This document shows positions 51,464 to 59,171 of a stretch of 64,000 bases of DNA, piece by piece (within the stretch, counting starts at the first letter, position 1; the number at the start of each line of letters is the position of its first letter). The stretch lies in contig NZ_SAUH01000001.1 in NCBI RefSeq assembly GCF_004193175.1, forward strand, positions 62,001 to 126,000, in the 5' to 3' direction. The position numbers and the translations under genes were made by a program. This stretch comes from Streptomyces sp. RFCAC02. Its GTDB lineage: Bacteria > Actinomycetota > Actinomycetes > Streptomycetales > Streptomycetaceae. Under the pieces are notes generated by a model, which saw only the letters and a list, made by a program, of their open reading frames with translations, was not told where the DNA came from and ran no database searches.

Positions 51464-52174
51464 ATGACCGCGACACGTTCCACCGCCTTCCGAAGGACCT
51501 GGGCGCGCAAGGCCTCGATCGCCGGCGTCCTGACCGCCGGCGCCGCCGCCCTGACCGTCTCCCTCGTCCCGGGCAACGCCGCGGCCGCCGCCGGACCGGC
51601 CCGCGTCGCCAGCGCGACCGTGGCGCCGATGGCGTTCACCGGCCTGACCGACGGGCAGAGCGCCACGACCGTGAGCGACACGCTCGGCGGCACCCAGCAG
51701 ATCCTCGACCTCACCCCCGAGGCCGGGACCGCACCGGCCGGCTCGACCGCCGAGAGCGCGCCCGAGACCTCATCCTCGGCCGCCGGGGCGACGGAGAGCA
51801 CGGAGCCCGCCGAGGCCCCCGAGTCCACCGGCACCGCGGAGACCACGCAGTACCCGGACACCCTGGACGGCTGGATCCGCGAGGCCATGGCGATCATGGA
51901 CGAGCACGGCATCCCCGGGTCCTACGAGGGCATCTACCGGAACATCATGCGCGAGTCCAGCGGCAACCCGAACGCCATCAACCTCTGGGACATCAACGCC
52001 CAGAACGGCGTCCCCTCCAAGGGCCTGCTCCAGGTGATCCAGCCGACGTTCGACGCCTACCACGTCGAGGGCACCTCCTGGGACCTGTACGACCCGGTCG
52101 CCAACATCGTCGCCGCCTGCAACTACGCGGCCGACCGTTACGGCTCGATGGACAACGTGTGGGGCGCCTACTGA
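51464..52174 (+). CDS. Secreted lytic transglycosylase (SLT-type)
   Basis: 236 residues: a twin-arginine-like or Sec signal (FRRTWARKASIAGVLTAGAA, cleavage after AAAAA-type segment), a Ser/Thr/Glu/Ala-rich linker (about 80-135), then a C-terminal SLT domain with the catalytic Glu in IYRNIMRESSGNPNAINLWD, the GLLQVIQPTFDAY motif and NIVAACNYAADRYGSMDNVW. It cleaves peptidoglycan glycan strands with anhydro-muramate formation. Related actinobacterial proteins act in growth and resuscitation. Confidence 0.9.
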   Translation: MTATRSTAFRRTWARKASIAGVLTAGAAALTVSLVPGNAAAAAGPARVASATVAPMAFTGLTDGQSATTVSDTLGGTQQILDLTPEAGTAPAGSTAESAPETSSSAAGATESTEPAEAPESTGTAETTQYPDTLDGWIREAMAIMDEHGIPGSYEGIYRNIMRESSGNPNAINLWDINAQNGVPSKGLLQVIQPTFDAYHVEGTSWDLYDPVANIVAACNYAADRYGSMDNVWGAY

Positions 52175-52359
52175 CCGTCGGCCCCCGCGGCACGGACCCC
52201 CGGCGCGGCGGCGGGCACCCGGATCCTTCCGGGCGCCCGCCGCCGCGCCGTCGTCGTGCCGGGCCCGGTTCCGCGGGCCGCGCGGCGGGCATGCTCGCAA
52301 GCGGCCGCGGCGGCCGGGCTCCCGCCCGGCCCGCGGACGCGGCCCGATCGGAGGAGACC

Positions 52360-52653
52360 ATGACCCGCGCCCGCGTCACCCTGACCTTCCTGGCCGCCTC
52401 GGCCGCCGCGGCCGCCGCGCTCGCCACCGTGCCGGCGCAGGCGGCGGACGCCGGCGCGCTCGGCGCCTGCGCCGAACTGGTCGGCCAGGCTCCCGGCAGC
52501 GCCGACCTGCGCAACGACTGCGGCGTGCCCATCGAGGCGTCCGTGGCCGTGACCGGCCAGGCCGACCCGGCGTGCGTGCCGATAGCGGCGTACGGCACCG
52601 CCGTCGTGCGCTGGGAGGGCGACGGCACGGCGGAGTACGCCTACGACTGCTGA
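52360..52653 (+). CDS. Small secreted protein with four cysteines
   Basis: 97 residues, GAGGAG before the ATG. A signal peptide (RARVTLTFLAASAAAAAALA, cleavage about AQAAD) precedes a 68-residue mature chain with Cys in LGACAEL, NDCGVP, DPACVP and the terminal YDC, allowing two disulfides. No family recognised. Its 3' end overlaps that of the convergent kinase gene by 13 bp. Confidence 0.75.
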   Translation: MTRARVTLTFLAASAAAAAALATVPAQAADAGALGACAELVGQAPGSADLRNDCGVPIEASVAVTGQADPACVPIAAYGTAVVRWEGDGTAEYAYDC

Positions 52654-53558
52654 CCCGCCGCCCCGGCGCGGTCGGCGACGACCTCGGCGATGACGTGGCG
52701 CGCGGTGGCGGCGAGCGCCGGGTTCCTGTCGCGGTAGTACGGGAGCTGGATGAGCGCGATCGACAGTGCCCGGCCGCGGCCGCGCGCCCAGGTCGCGTCG
52801 TCGGCGCCCAGCCCGGCACGGAAGACGCCGCGCGACGCGGCGGGCAGGAGGCTCCAGGCGACCGACAGGTCGACGGTGGGGTCGCCGGCCCCGACGCCGC
52901 CGAAGTCGATGACGGCGCTGAGCCGGTCCCCGGTGACGAGGACGTTCCCCGGCGACAGGTCACCGTGCGTCCAGACGCGCGGGGCGGGCTCCGGGGCGGG
53001 GGCGCGCAGGGCGTCGTCCCAGGCGGCGCCGGCCGCGCGGGTGTCGATCTCACCGCGCAGCGCCCGCAGGGCCTCCCGGGTGGGGGCGTCCCGCTCGGCG
53101 AGGGGAACGCCGCGCCCGGCGGGCGGCGCGCCCGCTGGATCGGCACGCCGCAGGGCCGTGATGAACGTGGCGAGGTCGGCGGCGAGGCGGTCCGGCAGCC
53201 CGGGGCGGCCGGCGACCGGGTTGCGGCCGTCCAGCCAGCGCAGGACGGACCACGGCCAGGGGAACCCCTCGCCGGGGACTCCCTCGGCCAGTGGCACGGG
53301 GACGGCCACCGGCAGATGCGGCGCCAGCCGGGGCAGCCAGCGCTGCTCGCGCTCGACGTTGCCGACCGCCGCGGGGATGCGCGGCAGACGCACCGCCATG
53401 GTGTCGCCGAGGCGGTACATGGCGTTGTCGGTGCCCGACGACGCGACGGGCGTGACCGGCAGGCCGCGCCACCGCGGGAACTGCGCGGCCACGAGCCTGC
53501 GGACGAGTGCGGTGTCGATGTCCGCCTCGTCGGCGTGCATACGGGTCGGGGTGCTCAT
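52641..53558 (-). CDS. Aminoglycoside phosphotransferase (APH) family kinase
   Basis: 305 residues. N-terminal lobe SSGTDNAMYRLGDTMAVRLP (ATP-binding strand and Lys/Arg), Brenner motif VWTHGDLSPGNVLVTGDRLS with the catalytic Asp, and the metal-binding VIDFGGVGAGDPTVDLSVAW. The spacing is that of the Streptomyces APH/choline-kinase-like enzymes; many act on metabolites rather than drugs, so resistance should not be assumed. Confidence 0.9.
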   Translation of the reverse strand: MSTPTRMHADEADIDTALVRRLVAAQFPRWRGLPVTPVASSGTDNAMYRLGDTMAVRLPRIPAAVGNVEREQRWLPRLAPHLPVAVPVPLAEGVPGEGFPWPWSVLRWLDGRNPVAGRPGLPDRLAADLATFITALRRADPAGAPPAGRGVPLAERDAPTREALRALRGEIDTRAAGAAWDDALRAPAPEPAPRVWTHGDLSPGNVLVTGDRLSAVIDFGGVGAGDPTVDLSVAWSLLPAASRGVFRAGLGADDATWARGRGRALSIALIQLPYYRDRNPALAATARHVIAEVVADRAGAAGQQS

Positions 53559-53677
53559 GCGGGGCGGGTCCTCCACGGCGGCGGCGCGGGCTCACGGGCG
53601 GCCATCGCACCGCGCCCCGCCGCCCCCTGTCGACCCGTTTTCCGGCCGCGCCGTGTGACGGCGGGCGGCCGCAGCCG

Positions 53678-54892
53678 TCACACGGAGACGCGCGGCGGCC
53701 CGACGCGGCGGCCCGCGACCAGCTCCTCCAGGTCGGCCGGGGCCTGGGCGAGGTCGGGCAGGGCGAGGACGGCGAGCCGGGCGGCGCGCAGCCGTACCGC
53801 CGTGGCGTCGTCGGCGAGGACGGCGCGGCACGCGGCGGCGAGGGTGTCGGGCGCCGGGTCGGTGAGGTGGCGGCCGAGACCGAGGGCCTCGACACGGCGG
53901 GCGTTGTGCGGCTGGTCGCCGAACTGCGGGAGCACGACCATCGGTGTGGCGGTCCTGATGGCCTCGCGGACGCTGTTGTAGCCGCCGTGGGTGACGAACA
54001 GGTCGGCGCACTCCAGGAGGAGGGGCTGCGGCAGGCGGTCGGTGACGTGGACGTGCGGCGCGGGGGCCGGGCCGTCGAGGGGGATGCCGCCCGTGGCGAC
54101 GACGGCGGTGCAGTCGAGGTCCGAGAGCCCGGCGACGATGTGCCGCAGCGGCTCGGCCGGGTCGGCCATGCCGGGCGGCACGGGGACGCCTGCCGCGATC
54201 ATGGCGCGGACCATCGGCAGGGCCGTGCCGATGGCCGCGAAGACGAGCGGGCGGTCGCCCGGAAGGCGCGTCACCCAGCCGGGGAGGCCGGCCGTCCGCT
54301 CGACGGTCGTGGTCTGGCGGTACGCGTGCACGCGGCCGGGGAAGGGCGCGAACGAGTAGGCGGCCGGCAGGTAGTCGAACCGGCCGAAGGGCGCGACGGC
54401 GTCGGCCGCGTCGTTCGGGGGCAGCCCGACGGCGGCGCGCACGTCGGCGAGGACCGCGCGCACGACGCCGGGGTCGGCGGCGTTGGCGAAGCCGGAGGGG
54501 ATCGGCAGGTGGGGGACGCCGAGGTCCTCGGCGACGAGGCACGCGGCGAGGTCCATCCCGTCGCGGATGAGGAGGTCCGGGCGGACCGCGCGGGCGAGAC
54601 GGCTCAGGGCGGGGTGCGCCGCCCGGGCGCCCGGCCCGACCATCCCCTCGGTCAGCTTCCGGAAGCGGACCGCGGCGTCGCCGTCCATGCCCAGCGGGTC
54701 CACGTCCCCCGACAGCGGCGGGAACGGCGGCAGGCACACGTCCACGGCGACCCGGTCGGCGGCGAAGACGTGCGCGACGGCCTCGGTGGCCGCGATCGTG
54801 ACCTCGTGCCCGGCGTCGGCGACGGCGCGGGCCAGGGGCAGCAGGGCACGGCCGTGCGACGGCGATCCCATCGAGGTGCACAGGACGCGCAT
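53678..54892 (-). CDS. GT1-family (MGT/UGT-type) glycosyltransferase
   Basis: 404 residues with the GT-B fold. N-terminal acceptor domain MRVLCTSMGSPSHGRALLPL; C-terminal donor site DLFVTHGGYNSVREAIRTAT, PMVVLPQFGDQPHNARRVEA (the actinobacterial equivalent of the PSPG/EryCIII donor loop). The enzyme should transfer an activated sugar to a hydrophobic small molecule. The next gene upstream on this strand, a methyltransferase at 55037, might act on the same compound. Confidence 0.92.
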   Translation of the reverse strand: MRVLCTSMGSPSHGRALLPLARAVADAGHEVTIAATEAVAHVFAADRVAVDVCLPPFPPLSGDVDPLGMDGDAAVRFRKLTEGMVGPGARAAHPALSRLARAVRPDLLIRDGMDLAACLVAEDLGVPHLPIPSGFANAADPGVVRAVLADVRAAVGLPPNDAADAVAPFGRFDYLPAAYSFAPFPGRVHAYRQTTTVERTAGLPGWVTRLPGDRPLVFAAIGTALPMVRAMIAAGVPVPPGMADPAEPLRHIVAGLSDLDCTAVVATGGIPLDGPAPAPHVHVTDRLPQPLLLECADLFVTHGGYNSVREAIRTATPMVVLPQFGDQPHNARRVEALGLGRHLTDPAPDTLAAACRAVLADDATAVRLRAARLAVLALPDLAQAPADLEELVAGRRVGPPRVSV

Positions 54893-55036
54893 GCGGGGTT
54901 CCTCCGGGCGTGGGGCGGCGGCGTACGGGGACGCCCGGGAACGGCCGGACGCCCTCGGGACCTGCCCGGATGCCCGGCCGTTCCACCGCCGCCGGCACCG
55001 ACATCACCCGATCAAGTGACGCACGGCCCGGCGGGG

Positions 55037-55876
55037 TCAGCCGTCCTTGCGCGCGACGCCCGCGTAGAGGGCGACCTCCGGGTCCGACAGCTCGGGCACG
55101 GCCGCCGTTCCCGCCGGGCCGCCGGCGTCCGGGCGCCAGTGGTGCGCGAGGACGAGACCGGGATCGAGGAGGGTCAGGCCGTCGAAGAACGCCGCCACCT
55201 CGCCGTGGTCACGCGTCTGACCGGTCTGCCCCGTACCGGCCGAGCGGGCGAACGCGGCCTGGCGCTCGTGCTGTTCCGGCGTCAGGTAGTCCGAGGTCGC
55301 GTGCGAGAGGATCAGGTGGCTGCCGGGCGCGAGGACGTCGAGGTAGCGCCGCAGGATGTCGTGGGGGCGCTGCTCGTCCGTGATGTAGTGCATCAGCGCG
55401 CACAGGGACAGCGCGACGGGCCTGCGGAAGTCGATCAGCTCCGTCACCACCGGGTCGCCGAGGACCTCGTCGGGCTCGGTGACGTCGGCGAAGACGTAAG
55501 TGGTGCGGCCCTCCGGCGTGCTGCGCAGCAGTGCCTGCGCGTAGAGCAGGACGATGCGGCGGTTGTCCACGTACGCGACGCGGGCGGTCGGGTCGGCCGC
55601 CTGCGCCACCTCGTGCAGGTTGGGGCTGGACGGGATGCCCGTGCCGAGGTCGAGGAACTGCGTGATCCCCGCCTCGCGGGTGAGGGTCCGCACGGCGCGG
55701 TGCATGAAGGCGCGGTTGGCGAGTGCGGCACCGCGGGCGGCGGGGAAGACGTCCATGACGCGCTCGGCGGCGAGGGCGTCCACCGGGTAGTGGTTCTTCC
55801 CGTTCCTGCCGTGCAGGAGGTAGTCGTAGATCCGGGCCGGGTCCGGGGCCTCGGTGTCGACCTGGAGTTCGTGCAC
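55037..55876 (-). CDS. SAM-dependent methyltransferase, DUF574 (Methyltransf_19) family
   Basis: 279 residues, GTG start behind GAGGAG. The family's opening PDPARIYDYLLHGRNGKNHY and SAM site FLDLGTGIPSSPNLHEVAQA are exact, followed by VAYVDNRRIVLLYAQALLR, LSLCALMHYITDEQRPHDIL and the C-terminal AGVARKDG. DUF574 proteins are abundant in streptomycetes and their substrates are mostly unknown. Confidence 0.93.
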   Translation of the reverse strand: MHELQVDTEAPDPARIYDYLLHGRNGKNHYPVDALAAERVMDVFPAARGAALANRAFMHRAVRTLTREAGITQFLDLGTGIPSSPNLHEVAQAADPTARVAYVDNRRIVLLYAQALLRSTPEGRTTYVFADVTEPDEVLGDPVVTELIDFRRPVALSLCALMHYITDEQRPHDILRRYLDVLAPGSHLILSHATSDYLTPEQHERQAAFARSAGTGQTGQTRDHGEVAAFFDGLTLLDPGLVLAHHWRPDAGGPAGTAAVPELSDPEVALYAGVARKDG

Positions 55877-55890
55877 GCTGCTTCTCCTCG

Positions 55891-57627
55891 TCAGGGGCGG
55901 GTGTCGATGGCGGGCTCGGGACGGTGGACGCCGCGCGGGCGGAAGCCGAGCGACTCGGCGAGACCGAGCAGATCGGCGATGTACCAGAGGGTGGCGAGCC
56001 ACATCTCGGTGCCCTGCAGGCCCGGCCGGTGCCCGGCCGTCACGGGGCCGCTGAGCGGCGGGAAGCAGAACGGGAACCCCTCGCCGTCCACCCACTGCCC
56101 GGCGATCCCGTCGATCCGCGCGTACGCCCACTCCCGCACCTCGTCGGCGCGGTGCCGGGTCTGCCGGCCGGCGAGCCACAGCGGGTGCGCCACGTCGAGG
56201 ACGTTGCACGCGGTGGTGCGGCCGGGTCCGAAGTGCCGGTCGTCGGCGGCGTGTCCGAGGACCGTGTCGACGGCGGCGCGCGGGTGGGGCAGCGGCAGGC
56301 CGAACTGCGCGAAGGAGCCGCGGGTCGCGCGGTAGAAGCCGTTGACCGGCTGGAGCAGGCCGTCCGCCGGACGGGCGCGGGACCACATGCCGGTGACGGG
56401 GTCGGCGTGCGTGAGCAGCCAGCCGAAGAACGTCTCGGTGAGCGGCGACGCGGGGGTCCGGCCGGCGTTCCAGCGCAGGGCGGTGCCGAGCGTGTCGACG
56501 GTCGCGCCGGCGGACCAGCCGGCGTCGCGCCACGGCAGGCCCTCCAGGTGGGCGACGAGGGCTTCGGGCGTCAGGTCGGCGACGGCGTGGACGGGGTGGT
56601 CGAAGCGGGCGCCCAGCAGGTCCAGGGCGTACCCGAGGCTGAGGACGTGGTAGTGGCTGCCCCCGTCGGCGAGGCCGGTGGGGGCGGGGCCGTGGCGGCC
56701 GTCCGTGCCGAGGAGCGGGGTGAGGCCGGTCCGGGGGTCCTGGTTCTGCCGGAGGCGGCCGATGTGGTCGGCGGGGGTGAGCTGCGCGGGCGCGGTGCCA
56801 AGGAGGAGGTCGGCGATCTCGACGGCGTCGGCGTGGGCGCGCAGGGTGGGGGCGGCGCCCGGGGCGTCGGTGTAGCGGCCGGTGGGGGTGCCGTCGGGGG
56901 CCGTGGCGCCCGGGTCCCAGCAGCGGTCGATGAGCGTGACGGCCTGGGCGGCGGCCCGTTCGGCGAGGGCGGCGATGCGGTCGGCGGCCGCCCGGTGGCG
57001 GGTGGGTGCTCCGGTGCGCCCGGGTGCGCGGCGGTCACGGATGCGGCGGGCGGGGTTGCCCGCGACGACGGCCCAGTCGGGCACGTCCTTCGTGACGACG
57101 GCCCCGGCGCCGACGACGGCGTGGTCGCCGATCGTCACCCCGTCGACGACGACCGCGTTGGAACCGATCCACACGTCGTCGCCGATGGTGATGCCGCGCG
57201 CGGTGGTGGGCTGGCGGAAGACGGGGCGGTCGGGTGCCATCGAGTGGTTGAAGCCGAGGATCGACGTGTGGGCGCCGACCCGGACGCCGTTCCCGAGGGT
57301 GACGGTGCCGCGGACGACGGTGAACGGGTTGAGGGTGCAGTCGTCGCCGACGTGGAGCGTGCCGGTGACGTAGGCGTGGGCGGCTATGTAGGAGTCGGCG
57401 CCGAGGCGCAGGCTGTCCGGGGCGACCATCGCGAGGCCGGACACGAAGGTGCGCGCGCCGATCTCGGCGCCGCACGCGCGGGTGAGGGCGGCCTGGCGTT
57501 CGAGCTGGGCGCGGCGCTGTCCGTCGTCGGCCTCCTGCCAGAAGAGCCACGCGTCGTAGTCGAGGTGCCGGGGGTCCTGGGACGGGGAGTCGTGCGGGGC
57601 GGGGGCGGCCTGCGGGGGAATGTCCAC
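55891..57627 (-). CDS. Left-handed beta-helix acyltransferase fused to an alpha/alpha-toroid domain
   Basis: 578 residues. Residues 40-205 are a hexapeptide-repeat (maltose/galactoside O-acetyltransferase-like) helix: LGADSYIAAHAYVTGTLHVG, VGAHTSILGFNHSMAPDRPV, ITIGDDVWIGSNAVVVDGVT, IGDHAVVGAGAVVTKDVPDW, with the catalytic His near FNHSM. Residues 215-575 are a separate helical domain with repeats (TPEALVAHLEGLPWRDAGWS; GTALRWNAGRTPASPLTETF; HPLWLAGRQTRHRADEVREW) typical of alpha/alpha-barrel glycosidase or terpene-cyclase-like folds. It is followed by the DUF574 gene 14 bp downstream. The fusion suggests a surface or secondary-metabolite carbohydrate that is bound by one half and acylated by the other. 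Confidence 0.7.
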   Translation of the reverse strand: MDIPPQAAPAPHDSPSQDPRHLDYDAWLFWQEADDGQRRAQLERQAALTRACGAEIGARTFVSGLAMVAPDSLRLGADSYIAAHAYVTGTLHVGDDCTLNPFTVVRGTVTLGNGVRVGAHTSILGFNHSMAPDRPVFRQPTTARGITIGDDVWIGSNAVVVDGVTIGDHAVVGAGAVVTKDVPDWAVVAGNPARRIRDRRAPGRTGAPTRHRAAADRIAALAERAAAQAVTLIDRCWDPGATAPDGTPTGRYTDAPGAAPTLRAHADAVEIADLLLGTAPAQLTPADHIGRLRQNQDPRTGLTPLLGTDGRHGPAPTGLADGGSHYHVLSLGYALDLLGARFDHPVHAVADLTPEALVAHLEGLPWRDAGWSAGATVDTLGTALRWNAGRTPASPLTETFFGWLLTHADPVTGMWSRARPADGLLQPVNGFYRATRGSFAQFGLPLPHPRAAVDTVLGHAADDRHFGPGRTTACNVLDVAHPLWLAGRQTRHRADEVREWAYARIDGIAGQWVDGEGFPFCFPPLSGPVTAGHRPGLQGTEMWLATLWYIADLLGLAESLGFRPRGVHRPEPAIDTRP

Positions 57628-57780
57628 TGCGCTGTCCTGGAGGTGCGTGCCGGAGGGGCGGCGACGGGTCGGTGATCGTCACCGGTGCCAAGAACATCAC
57701 GCCGGAGGGGCACGTGAGAAGGCGCACGCCGGGAGGTCGGGGCGCGGGAGGACGGGGAGCGCGGCGGGGAATCGTCCGGC

Positions 57781-58062
57781 TCAGCGGGGTATGTCCGGCA
57801 GCCAGGCGATGGCGAGGATGCGCGCTATGCGGTGGCGGCGGGATTCGAGGATGTACTCGGCGACGCCGTAGACGGTGGTGTCGTCCTGGATGAGGGCGCG
57901 CCGGATGGTGTTGGGCCAGGGGTAGGCGAGTTCCCAGCCGACCTGGTCGGCCTGCCAGCCGAGGGCGGCGATCAGGCCGCGCAGGGCGTCCCACGCGGGG
58001 CCGGTGTTCTTCGCGAGCTGGTCGTCGAGCGCGGGGTCGCCGTAGACGTCCCAGCGGGTCAT
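57781..58062 (-). CDS. Small protein of unknown function, second gene of a coupled pair
   Basis: 93 residues. MTRWDVYGDPALDDQLAKNT begins a mainly helical chain; the C-terminus is basic and hydrophobic (SRRHRIARILAIAWLPDIPR). Its ATG overlaps the stop of the upstream gene (ATGA at 58059-58062), so the two are made together. Size and coupling resemble toxin-antitoxin pairs, but neither protein matches a toxin family I recognise. Confidence 0.6.
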   Translation of the reverse strand: MTRWDVYGDPALDDQLAKNTGPAWDALRGLIAALGWQADQVGWELAYPWPNTIRRALIQDDTTVYGVAEYILESRRHRIARILAIAWLPDIPR

Positions 58063-58298
58063 GCGGCGTTTCCGACCGGCCGCCAGTCCCCGCCGCCGAG
58101 GTGCGCGGCGGCGTACTGGTCGGCACGGCCGGGGCGTTGCGAGAGCAGCCCGCAGGCCCACCACTTGCGGACCACGGCGTCGCGCCGCTCGTCGGACGCG
58201 GTGTCGATCTCGTGACGGCAGCGGTCCCGGTCGCCCAGGTCCTGCATCGCGACGATCTGCTCGGCCGACGGCATCCCGGCGGCGGGTCCGGCGCTCAT
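58059..58298 (-). CDS. Small protein of unknown function, first gene of a coupled pair
   Basis: 79 residues, with a GAAGGGA site before the ATG at 58298. Central segment AMQDLGDRDRCRHEIDTASD, ERRDAVVRKWWACGLLSQRP is helical and charged. It overlaps the following gene by the ATGA junction. Not recognised. Confidence 0.6.
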   Translation of the reverse strand: MSAGPAAGMPSAEQIVAMQDLGDRDRCRHEIDTASDERRDAVVRKWWACGLLSQRPGRADQYAAAHLGGGDWRPVGNAA

Positions 58299-58431
58299 CC
58301 GCAACGTCCCTTCGGTAAGGCCCTGGGGGAAGGGTAGCGGCCCATGGCGGGCCGGTCTCCCCCCGGGACGAAGTCGCCACCGGTTCGCCACGGTGCGCCC
58401 GCCGGTCCTGCCGGCCGGCGGGCGCACCCGC

Positions 58432-58578
58432 TCAGTGGCGGCCGCGCAGGCGGCCGAGCAGCCGGCGGGCCTGGGCGCGCTTCCTCGGATCGGCGGCGGC
58501 GCGCCGCGCCGTCCGCATCGCCCGCCGGCCCTGCGGCGTACGGCTGAAGGCCCTGACACGGCTGAAGATCCCGGGCAT
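58432..58578 (-). CDS. Very small basic protein (48 residues)
   Basis: MPGIFSRVRAFSRTPQGRRA continues with MRTARRAAADPRKRAQARRL and ends LGRLRGRH; 15 or more Arg/Lys. A GAAGGAGGAGC ribosome site directly before the ATG supports translation. Similar short Arg-rich proteins recur in streptomycetes; DNA or RNA binding is plausible but unproven. Confidence 0.7.
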   Translation of the reverse strand: MPGIFSRVRAFSRTPQGRRAMRTARRAAADPRKRAQARRLLGRLRGRH

Positions 58579-58683
58579 GGTTGCTCCTCCTTCTCCGTGA
58601 ACGGGGAACGGTCGCCCGTCCGGTCGGACCATCCGTCTACCCGGCATCGGCCGCTGGATGCCGTACCCGTCGCGCGGGCGCCG

Positions 58684-59040
58684 TCAGGCGCCGGGAACGG
58701 CCTGTTCCTGCGGGGGTTCGGGCCGGTGCCAGGTCAGGCTGACGGAGAAGTTGGCCTCGGCCGAGGCGCTGGCGATCACCATCTCCGCGTCGGCCGACAG
58801 CGAGACGCCGAACTCCACGCAGATCTCGTCCGGCGGCTGCGGGAGGGACCGGAAGTGGGTGACGAACCGTTCGGCGACCGGGCGGATGCTCCCGAGCATC
58901 GCGTCGAAGGACTGGACCGCGCGCGCGGCGGTACGCCCGCCGGTGCGGCCGACCCGGACCAAACCCTCGTCCAACTCCTTGACCTGCACTAAGACCTGCT
59001 GGGGCCCGTCGTCCCCCACGGGCACCTCGATCACATGCAT
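58684..59040 (-). CDS. Trypsin-co-occurring domain protein (Trypco1, CU044_2847 family)
   Basis: 118 residues. The sequence follows the Trypco1 pattern closely: an N-terminal strand set HVIEVPVGDDGPQQVLVQVK, the central FDAMLGSIRPVAERFVTHFR helix, and the diagnostic PDEICVEFGVSLSADAEMVI, ASASAEANFSVSLTWHRPE. The domain was named for its association with trypsin-like proteases in predicted bacterial conflict systems, where it is thought to be a substrate or regulator. Here it is divergent from a trypsin/NB-ARC/TPR gene (131 bp between starts), so the two probably form one system. Confidence 0.85.
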   Translation of the reverse strand: MHVIEVPVGDDGPQQVLVQVKELDEGLVRVGRTGGRTAARAVQSFDAMLGSIRPVAERFVTHFRSLPQPPDEICVEFGVSLSADAEMVIASASAEANFSVSLTWHRPEPPQEQAVPGA

Positions 59041-59171
59041 CCGCGCGTCCCCTCGGCCGTCCTCTACTATGCGCCATAGAAGCACAGAGCACGGTCGCAC
59101 CCATAGTTCGTGTCGGGATGCCCGCGGGCCACCGCCCCGTCCGGGCCGCAGCAACGGGGGACAGTGAACCA

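Noticed and set aside
52641..53558. Aminoglycoside resistance gene
   Set aside because: The APH fold is clear, but many streptomycete members phosphorylate metabolites. Nothing in the sequence or neighbourhood shows drug resistance.
52641..57627. Biosynthetic gene cluster around the glycosyltransferase and methyltransferase
   Set aside because: No polyketide synthase, peptide synthetase, terpene synthase or other scaffold-making gene is present nearby, so only a possible tailoring group can be claimed.
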